Under the pieces are notes generated by a model that ran no database searches, had not been told where the DNA came from, and saw only the letters and a list, made by a program, of their open reading frames with translations. Made by a program: the position numbers and the translations under genes. A stretch of DNA of 21,106 nt from assembly GCA_002315795.1 (NCBI GenBank), contig DCIF01000029.1:1-21106 (forward strand). Reading direction: 5' to 3'. Source of the stretch: Bacteroidales bacterium UBA1733. Its GTDB lineage: Bacteria > Bacteroidota > Bacteroidia > Bacteroidales > UBA3663. Below, piece after piece: positions 1 through 4,609 of the stretch. Every line of letters begins with the position of its first letter. Position 1 is the stretch's first letter.

Positions 1-192
1 CTTCTACCTTTGGTGTTTGCATTGGCAACCTCACTTCCCGTGCTGTTGGTATCATGGTTCATTGCATTCAGCATGCAGAACCTCAGCAAGTTCATAGGTA
101 GCGTACAGACATTTCAAAAATGGTTTAACCGGATAGTCGCTGCATTATTTATCGTTGTAGGCATCTACTATGTCTTGCTTCAAACCTTATAA
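1..192 (+). CDS. C-terminal end of an ArsG/DsbD-like membrane transporter (partial)
   Basis: The reading frame is open from the first base and stops at 190-192, so only the last 63 residues are present. They contain two hydrophobic membrane segments, one ending in LPVLLVSWFIAFS and a C-terminal one (VAALFIVVGIYYVLL), separated by a short basic loop with an FQKWFNRI motif. This arrangement resembles the end of the cytochrome-c-biogenesis/DsbD transmembrane family, and in particular the ArsG-type members that sit in Bacteroidota arsenic operons. The downstream permease and arsenate reductase support the arsenic reading, but the fragment alone cannot separate ArsG from other DsbD/CcdA-like proteins. 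The stop codon overlaps the start of an 8-bp repeat array that fills the spacer to the next gene. Confidence 0.6.
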   Translation, partial: LLPLVFALATSLPVLLVSWFIAFSMQNLSKFIGSVQTFQKWFNRIVAALFIVVGIYYVLLQTL

Positions 193-222
193 CCTCAAAA
201 CCTCACAACCTCATAACCTCAA
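191..222 (+). repeat. 8-bp tandem repeat (AACCTCAN x4) forming the leader of the permease gene
   Basis: Four head-to-tail octamers AACCTCAA, AACCTCAC, AACCTCAT and AACCTCAA fill the whole spacer between the stop codon of the upstream gene and the ATG at 223. The sense strand has no G in the array and there is no Shine-Dalgarno sequence. A degenerate fifth copy (AAACCTTAT) lies just before, inside the end of the upstream gene. The role is unknown; an unstructured translation-initiation leader is one inference. Confidence 0.85.
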
Positions 223-1191
223 ATGATACAACATTTTGCCGATTGGCTGATCTATGACCTCTTTGGCATAGATGCCACCACACACCTGGGCGAGGCGCTC
301 AATTTCTTTGTCTATGACACGCTGAAGATAGTTTTGTTGTTGTTCCTGATCAGCAGCATAATGGGAGTTGTCAATGCATATTTCCCTGTGGAGAGGCTTC
401 GCAACTTCCTCAACTCACGAAAGTTGTACGGCTTGCAGTATCTGCTGGCATCAGTCTTCGGAGCTGCCACTCCTTTCTGTTCCTGCTCGAGCATACCGCT
501 ATTCATCGGCTTTGTCAAGGGTGGCATTCCCTTGGGTGTAACCTTCTCGTTCCTCATTACATCGCCTTTGGTCAACGAGGTGGCTGTGGCTATGTTTGCA
601 GGTACATTCGGATGGAAAATAACCTTCATATATGTCACGAGTGGCGTGTTGTTAGGTACAATAGGTGGCCTGATTCTTGGCAAGATGAAACTGGAAAGAC
701 ACATATCACCTTGGGTGCTGCAGATACAGCAGATGTCAAATGCACAGAATGAGGAATGGCAATCCGAACACCTTCCGTTCTCCAAACGTCTGCCGAGCAT
801 TCTAAGAGACTCGTGGAGCATCATCCGTGGCGTCATCCTCTACGTCATCATCGGTATAGGAATAGGTGCAACGATGCACGGCTATGTACCAGAAGGATTC
901 TTCGAGACCTATCTGAGTGGAGAGCATTGGTATGCTGTGCCGTTGGCAGTTATCCTTGCCGTACCGATGTATGCCAATGCAGCAGGTATTGTACCTGTGG
1001 TGGAGGTGTTTGTAGCCAAGGGAGTAAGCCTCGGAACAGCCCTCGCCTTTATGATGTCAGTAGTAGGACTTTCTCTCCCCGAAGCCACCATGCTCAAGAA
1101 AGTAATGTCCATGCGACTCATCCTCATCTTCTTTGGCACAGTAGCCCTCTCCATCATACTCCTCGGATGGCTGTTCAACGTCATTCTATAA
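223..1191 (+). CDS. ArsP/COG0701-type permease (organoarsenical or metal efflux)
   Basis: A 322-residue polytopic inner-membrane protein with about eight hydrophobic segments in two halves around a charged central loop (residues about 155-195). The first half carries TPFCSCSSIPLFIGF, with the paired cysteines C86 and C88 characteristic of the DUF318/ArsP permease family; the second half carries PMYANAAG (248-255) and GLSLPEATMLKK (282-293), also family landmarks. Members include ArsP, which exports trivalent organoarsenicals, and Cu/Zn efflux proteins, so the substrate cannot be fixed from sequence. It sits between an ArsG-like fragment and an arsenate reductase, which favours arsenic. The start at 223 follows directly on the octamer repeat leader; no other in-frame start fits better. 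Confidence 0.85.
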   Translation: MIQHFADWLIYDLFGIDATTHLGEALNFFVYDTLKIVLLLFLISSIMGVVNAYFPVERLRNFLNSRKLYGLQYLLASVFGAATPFCSCSSIPLFIGFVKGGIPLGVTFSFLITSPLVNEVAVAMFAGTFGWKITFIYVTSGVLLGTIGGLILGKMKLERHISPWVLQIQQMSNAQNEEWQSEHLPFSKRLPSILRDSWSIIRGVILYVIIGIGIGATMHGYVPEGFFETYLSGEHWYAVPLAVILAVPMYANAAGIVPVVEVFVAKGVSLGTALAFMMSVVGLSLPEATMLKKVMSMRLILIFFGTVALSIILLGWLFNVIL

Positions 1192-1235
1192 CCACTTAAC
1201 CCTTTAAACCTCTTAAACTTTTAACCCCTTACAAC
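1192..1235 (+). repeat. Degenerate ~8-bp C/T/A repeat leader before arsC
   Basis: The 44-nt spacer between the permease stop and the arsC ATG consists of degenerate repeats of about 8 nt (CCACTTAA, CCCTTTAA, ACCTCTTAA, ACTTTTAA, CCCCTTAC). It contains no G on the sense strand and no Shine-Dalgarno sequence. It resembles the more exact octamer array at 191-222 in composition and period. Confidence 0.55.
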
Positions 1236-1667
1236 ATGAACGTCCTCATTATTTGTACCGGCAACCGATGCCGCAGCCAGATGGCACAAGGCATACTCCA
1301 GCACCTTCATCCCGATTGGAACGTCTGTTCAGCAGGCACCAAACCAGCCAAGGAGGTTCATCCTCTCGGCATCAAGGTGATGCAGGAAATCGGCATTGAT
1401 ATCAGCCACCACTTCCCCAAGTCACTCGACCAATACCTCAATCAAGAATGGGATTACGTCATCACCGTCTGTGGTGGGGCAAAAGAAACGTGTCCAGTCT
1501 TCACAGGCAAAGTAGGCAAACGCCTCCACATCGGCTTCGACGATCCCGATGCCTTCATAGGAACAGAAGAAGATGTGCTATCGGAGTTCCGTAGAGTCAG
1601 AGATGAGATTCTGGATAAGATGATAAATAATCTTGACGAAGGTAGTCGGCAAGGCGTTGCACAGTGA
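1236..1667 (+). CDS. arsC: Arsenate reductase, low-molecular-weight phosphatase (thioredoxin-coupled) type
   Basis: This 143-residue cytosolic protein has the phosphatase-like P-loop CX5R near the N-terminus (C7-TGNRC-R13, followed by S14), then C79 and C86 in TVCGGAKETCPV. The C7/C79/C86 set matches the three redox cysteines of the pI258-type ArsC family (C10, C82, C89), including the 7-residue spacing of the last pair, and the DDPDA motif (102-106) supplies the expected catalytic aspartate. Family knowledge: arsenate is reduced to arsenite, the resulting disulfide is shuttled to C79-C86 and reset by thioredoxin. It is the last gene of the arsenic-type operon and ends before a 605-bp gene-free stretch. 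Confusion with protein tyrosine phosphatases is unlikely because of the extra cysteine pair. Confidence 0.92.
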   Translation: MNVLIICTGNRCRSQMAQGILQHLHPDWNVCSAGTKPAKEVHPLGIKVMQEIGIDISHHFPKSLDQYLNQEWDYVITVCGGAKETCPVFTGKVGKRLHIGFDDPDAFIGTEEDVLSEFRRVRDEILDKMINNLDEGSRQGVAQ

Positions 1668-1769
1668 GTGCCATACTCCTTGAAGAGGTGTAATTATTAC
1701 CTATTACCCGTTAACTCGCATTTGCAGATATATATTTTTTGCTCCTGAGTGCCAGCGAGGCAGGAAAGG

Positions 1770-1832
1770 GGTCAACTCAATCAGTAAAAGGGTCAACTAA
1801 TTTGGTGAATGCGTAAACTAAATCAGTAATAG
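1770..1832. repeat. Three tandem 21-bp repeats containing GTCAACT
   Basis: Units at 1770-1790, 1791-1811 and 1812-1832 are each 21 bp. They share the beginning (G/C)GT(C/A)AACT; units 1 and 3 also share AATCAGTAA. A degenerate fourth unit begins at 1833 (TGTCAATTTT). Two turns of the helix per unit place the GTCAACT core on one face of the DNA, which suits iterated protein binding, although the function is unknown. The reverse complement AGTTGAC recurs at 2132 and 2154. Confidence 0.75.
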
Positions 1833-1916
1833 TGTCAATTTTTTTAGCATTTAAGGCTCAAAATCGCTCTTTTTTCAAGGACTATTATTGAAGATTAATA
1901 GAAATATAGAAATAAT

Positions 1917-1962
1917 AAGTATATATATTATATATTAATTATAATATATAATATATATACTT
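1917..1962. repeat. 46-bp palindrome made almost only of A and T
   Basis: Arms 1917-1937 and 1942-1962 are perfect 21-bp reverse complements around a 4-base centre (ATTA). Apart from one G/C pair near the outer ends the arms are entirely A/T. As RNA it would be a long weak hairpin with no T-run after it; as DNA it could unwind or extrude as a cruciform. It lies centrally in the inverted-repeat-bounded block. Confidence 0.85.
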
Positions 1963-2131
1963 AAAATAATTAGATTTGTATGGTTCTCACTATTAGTTTA
2001 TATCTTTTTTTTGCAGTTAACGGGTAACAGGTAATATTTCATAAGTTGCGACAGGGGCGAAAGATAATTTATGATTGGGATCGGATATTAGTATTGTCTC
2101 AAAATAGGGTTAGCATTGGATATGATAAAGT

Positions 2132-2164
2132 AGTTGACAAATGCGCACGCAGGAGTTGACAAAT
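2132..2164 (+). repeat. Pair of AGTTGACAAAT direct repeats, 22 bp apart
   Basis: Identical 11-mers lie at 2132-2142 and 2154-2164, two helical turns apart. The second copy overlaps the -33 box (TTTG, 2164-2167) of the promoter at 2164-2195 by one base. Position and spacing suggest an operator, which is inference. The core AGTTGAC is the reverse complement of the core in the 21-bp repeats at 1770-1832. Confidence 0.65.
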
Positions 2165-2195
2165 TTGTTTGCCTTGTGAAAAGTGCGTATCTTTG
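2164..2195 (+). promoter_or_regulatory. Consensus Bacteroidota promoter facing right, with no obvious gene
   Basis: TTTG at 2164-2167, exactly 20 bases, then TATCTTTG at 2188-2195 gives a full match to the Bacteroidota -33/-7 consensus. Transcription would begin near 2202 and run into the 3' end of the minus-strand esterase gene. The only frame behind it (ATG 2265, preceded by GGGAGAG) lies almost wholly antisense to the esterase and does not look like a protein. It may make an antisense or small RNA, or be left over from a lost gene. Confidence 0.65.
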
Positions 2196-2233
2196 CAGCG
2201 TCAAAGTTTATTATTAACCTAAACCCCCGCAGA

Positions 2234-2257
2234 CTCCCGGCGGACAAAAAACGGGAG
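2234..2257 (-). other. Short hairpin just past the end of the esterase gene
   Basis: CTCCCG (2234-2239) pairs with CGGGAG (2252-2257) around a 12-base loop. It begins 15 bases after the esterase stop on the minus strand and could help end that operon, but no T-run follows on either strand, so a classic intrinsic terminator is not supported. It would also lie in the leader of a transcript from the rightward promoter. Confidence 0.3.
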
Positions 2258-2272
2258 AGTGACTATGATCAA

Positions 2273-3412
2273 TTATTCTATTACTTTGTTTACCTGTCTG
2301 TTTACTGTCTGGCCATCCACAGAATGGATGTTGAGTACGATGCGGTCTTCGGTCTCGTATGCTGAGATGTCGATGTCCTTGTTGGTGGCACCATCGAAAG
2401 GTACGTTGCAAAGGGTCTGGCCACTGTATGATACGAGATCGACTGAGGCCACTGGTACGCTGGCGGCTACCATGAGTTCGCCACCTGGCTTGCGGATATA
2501 AGCGCTCACCTCGAAGGCATCTGAAGGGTCGCCAAGCTCAATCTGGAGCTTGCTGTCGGCATCATCGGCTACATCATAGCCATTGAGCTGGAGCCATTTG
2601 ATGGCATAACGCTTGCCGAGGCGACGGTAGCCTTCTGCTGAGAAATGGAGGTTGTCTGGTGATACCTGACAGGCATAGGCCGAGATGGTGTAGGCGGTTG
2701 GGATGAAGTCATGGATGTGATCTATTGTGGGGTTGGCATGTGCACAGACACCATTCTGATCGGCACCTACAGCCTCACCGGCCAGAATCGGACAGTCGGC
2801 TGCTGTGAAACCAAGCTCCTGCTGGAGGTCATTGTAGATCTTATCGACCTGCTTAGGCCATGCAGAAGAGTAGGCATCGGTCTCGCCCTGGTGGATGAGG
2901 AGTCCCTTGATCTGCCAGCCTTCGTTAAGAGCCTGATGTGCGAGGGTGATGAGGCGCTCCCAAGGTTTGCGGTCGTAGCCATTGATCTGTGCTTCCATCC
3001 AGTCGGCCTGAACAGAGTCACAGAAGTGTGCATCCTTATCGAACATACGCATCGGACAGCCATCGACGCCTACCTGAAGGATGCCTACGGTTATGTTCTC
3101 TGGAAGGTACTCGAGGAGGGTGCGGCCGAAGTAATCGGTAGGAGATACGTAGTTCTCATAGCCCTCGCTCGGACGGCAGTTGCCCGGACGGGCTGGTCGC
3201 CACTCGCCAATCTTACGGTCGGTCTGATTGGTGGATGCAAGGTTGAGGAAACGCTCAGGAACGATGGTGTCCTGTGGCTCGATGATGCCTTTGCCAACCA
3301 TATTCGACTGGCCGATGCAGAGATAGAGATACTTCTCTGGCTTGGGTTCTTGCTTACATGAGGTCATGATGAGGGCTGCTAACGTGAGCAGAAGAAAAGA
3401 AATCTTTTTCAT
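2273..3412 (-). CDS. SASA/CE6-type carbohydrate esterase lipoprotein
   Basis: A 379-residue protein with a lipoprotein signal peptide (MKKISFLLLTLAALIMTSC, lipid-attachment Cys19). The SGNH-type catalytic domain of the sialate O-acetylesterase/acetylxylan esterase family follows: GQSNMVG at 34-40 with nucleophile Ser36, IHQGETDA at 173-180, and DNLHFSAEGY at 253-262 with the catalytic Asp253/His256 pair. These enzymes remove acetyl groups from xylan or related glycans, probably at the cell surface or in the periplasm here. Residues about 285-379 form an extra C-terminal segment predicted to be beta-rich (VDLVSYSGQTL, DRIVLNIHSVDGQTVNRQVNKV), resembling a sorting-type beta-sandwich. It is the last gene of the minus-strand cluster, 18 nt after the 127-aa gene. 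The substrate is not determined. Confidence 0.85.
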   Translation of the reverse strand: MKKISFLLLTLAALIMTSCKQEPKPEKYLYLCIGQSNMVGKGIIEPQDTIVPERFLNLASTNQTDRKIGEWRPARPGNCRPSEGYENYVSPTDYFGRTLLEYLPENITVGILQVGVDGCPMRMFDKDAHFCDSVQADWMEAQINGYDRKPWERLITLAHQALNEGWQIKGLLIHQGETDAYSSAWPKQVDKIYNDLQQELGFTAADCPILAGEAVGADQNGVCAHANPTIDHIHDFIPTAYTISAYACQVSPDNLHFSAEGYRRLGKRYAIKWLQLNGYDVADDADSKLQIELGDPSDAFEVSAYIRKPGGELMVAASVPVASVDLVSYSGQTLCNVPFDGATNKDIDISAYETEDRIVLNIHSVDGQTVNRQVNKVIE

Positions 3413-3430
3413 TATTATGTGGTATTGTGG

Positions 3431-3814
3431 TTATGCGAAAAGTTTGTCTAAGAGTGCTTCACAGGTTGTGGATATCTGGTTGTTGGCAACGTATTTCTCG
3501 GCAAGGATGTCCTTGTCTGTGGAGGCGCTGAAATCTGTTGCTGCTGCCAGCACCTTGGCTTTGTTAGGGCAGGGACGGCCTTCGTTCATGGTGAGTTGCA
3601 GCAGATACTGGCCATCGTCTGTAGCATCAGGGGTGCCGATGAGGCGAAGGCCTTTGACGGCTTTGTCGAGTTCCACTTCGAGCATGATGCCCTGCTCGCA
3701 CTCTATGAGCCAGAGTTTCTCAGGGACGATGCCTTTCCAGCGGCCTTTGAGTACGGCTGCCTCAAGGCGGTCGGCTGCATCAAACTGTTGTTGTCCTTGC
3801 TCGGGGGAAATCAT
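3431..3814 (-). CDS. Uncharacterised 127-residue protein
   Basis: I do not recognise this family. The 127-residue product has no signal peptide or membrane segment. It begins with a Gln-rich helical stretch (ISPEQGQQQFDAADRLEAAV), continues with a beta-like middle (WLIECEQGIMLEVELD, GLRLIGTPDATDDGQYLLQL) and ends in a helical tail (CEALLDKLFA). It contains three cysteines (39, 82 and 118) without a metal-binding pattern. The start at 3814 is just after a 7-bp repeat array that separates it from the ABC ATPase gene, and the gene is followed 18 nt later by the esterase. It is probably co-transcribed with its neighbours. Its composition and codon use match them, which supports a real gene. Confidence 0.7.
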   Translation of the reverse strand: MISPEQGQQQFDAADRLEAAVLKGRWKGIVPEKLWLIECEQGIMLEVELDKAVKGLRLIGTPDATDDGQYLLQLTMNEGRPCPNKAKVLAAATDFSASTDKDILAEKYVANNQISTTCEALLDKLFA

Positions 3815-3819
3815 GCTTA

Positions 3820-3854
3820 GTTAGGAGTTAGGAGTTAGGAGTTAGGAGTTAGGA
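3820..3854 (-). repeat. 7-bp tandem repeat (TAACTCC/GTTAGGA x5) at a gene junction
   Basis: Five perfect copies of GTTAGGA on the plus strand (TCCTAAC on the coding minus strand) span 35 bp, with a further partial copy at each end. The array encodes the last residues and the TAA stop (3842-3844) of the ABC ATPase and then forms the leader of the 127-aa gene. The transcript strand is free of G in the array. Copy number is likely to vary between strains, as expected for a perfect short tandem repeat. Confidence 0.92.
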
Positions 3855-4606
3855 GTTCTCGCATTGCGGATCTGCTGAAGGGTAGGGGCAGAGAAGAGGA
3901 ACTTCTGCAGGATTGGATTCTCTGTATCGAGAATATTCTGACGGGTACCTGTCCACTCAATGTTGCCATTGGCCAGGAAGGTGATATGATCGCCAATGCC
4001 CAAGACGGAATTCATATCGTGCGTGTTGACAATGGTGGTGATGCCATACTCTTTGGTGATGTCGTCAATGAGCTGGTCGATGATAATGGAGGTCTGGGGG
4101 TCGAGACCTGAGTTCGGTTCGTCGCAGAAAAGGTACTTGGGATTGAGCGAGATGGCACGTGCAATGGCGCAACGCTTCTGCATGCCTCCTGAGATCTCGG
4201 AAGGCATCTTCTTGTGTGCTCCCTGCAGTTTGACGCGCTCCAGACAGAAATCTACGCGCTCGCGTATCTCAGCTTCGGTCTTCTCAGAGAACATGCGTAA
4301 CGGGAAGGCTACATTCTCTTCGACCGTCATAGAGTCAAAGAGTGCAGAACCCTGAAAGAGTACACCAATCTGCTGGCGCACCTGACGCAACTGCTTGCGA
4401 CCGAGGGCATGGAAGTCAAGTCCATCGTAAAGTACCTGACCTTCATCCGGACGGAAAAGGCCTATTAGACATTTGAGCAGGACGGTCTTACCTGATCCTG
4501 ACTGGCCGATGATCAGGTTGTTGACACCCGGCTTGAACTGGCAGTTGATGCCTTTGAGCACCTCCTGCCCGTCAAATGACTTGTGTATGTTCTTGACTTC
4601 GAGCAT
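3842..4606 (-). CDS. MlaF-like ABC transporter ATP-binding protein
   Basis: A 254-residue ABC ATPase with all expected motifs: Walker A GQSGSGKT (34-41), Q-loop Q85 in VLFQGSALF, signature SGGMQ (139-143), Walker B YLFCDEP (158-164, catalytic Glu163) and switch His196. The VLFQGSALFDSMTVEENVAFPL region and SGGMQKRCAIARAI match the MlaF/Ttg2A subfamily that powers MlaE-type permeases in phospholipid or lipid transport between membranes. No MlaE permease or MCE-domain protein is nearby, so the partner must be encoded elsewhere or the specificity differs. Its ATG follows the thrA stop after only 3 bases, implying co-transcription and perhaps translational coupling. The final residues RTPNS and the stop are encoded within a 7-bp repeat array. 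Confidence 0.85.
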   Translation of the reverse strand: MLEVKNIHKSFDGQEVLKGINCQFKPGVNNLIIGQSGSGKTVLLKCLIGLFRPDEGQVLYDGLDFHALGRKQLRQVRQQIGVLFQGSALFDSMTVEENVAFPLRMFSEKTEAEIRERVDFCLERVKLQGAHKKMPSEISGGMQKRCAIARAISLNPKYLFCDEPNSGLDPQTSIIIDQLIDDITKEYGITTIVNTHDMNSVLGIGDHITFLANGNIEWTGTRQNILDTENPILQKFLFSAPTLQQIRNARTPNS

Positions 4607-4609
4607 AAA

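Larger units (their letters stand above)
1696..2035. repeat. 340-bp AT-rich block with 21-bp terminal inverted repeats (MITE-like)
   Basis: The left end 1696-1716 (starting ATTACCTATTACCCG) and the right end 2015-2035 (starting AGTTAACGGGTAAC) are reverse complements at 20 of 21 positions. Each end can be read as three 7-bp units of a TAACGGG/TAACAGG type. The interior is AT-rich and non-coding, and carries the 21-bp direct repeats and the 46-bp palindrome. The size, inverted ends and lack of coding capacity resemble a non-autonomous mobile element, but there is no convincing target-site duplication, and the ends also fit the chromosomal heptad repeats seen elsewhere in the window. The mobile-element reading is therefore only a hypothesis. 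Confidence 0.5.
1668..2272. other. 605-bp gene-free, repeat-rich AT-rich interval
   Basis: No credible coding frame is present. The interval separates the plus-strand arsenic operon from a convergent minus-strand cluster. It contains a block bounded by 21-bp inverted repeats, a three-copy 21-bp tandem repeat, a 46-bp AT-only palindrome, a pair of AGTTGACAAAT repeats and a consensus promoter pointing right; these are listed separately. No clear transcription terminator for the arsenic operon was recognised. No transposase or tRNA is visible, and no obvious target-site duplication. Confidence 0.8.

Noticed and set aside
1770..1832. CRISPR array
   Set aside because: The 21-bp units are directly adjacent, with no spacers between them, and no cas gene is present.
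1668..2272. tRNA or other structured RNA gene in the gene-free interval
   Set aside because: I found no cloverleaf or known riboswitch consensus; the strong secondary-structure signal is the A/T palindrome.
2259..2501. Plus-strand frame of about 80 codons behind the rightward promoter at 2164
   Set aside because: Although GGGAGAG precedes the ATG at 2265, all but the first codons lie antisense to the esterase and the peptide looks like a shadow. The promoter itself is kept as a finding.
2711..3361. Plus-strand open frame of 216 codons
   Set aside because: It lies wholly opposite the SASA esterase, whose catalytic motifs are intact, and shows no family features.
3820..3854. CRISPR or phase-variable coding repeat
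   Set aside because: Seven-bp units without spacers exclude CRISPR; the stop codon falls inside the array in the current frame, so copy number does not switch the ATPase on or off.
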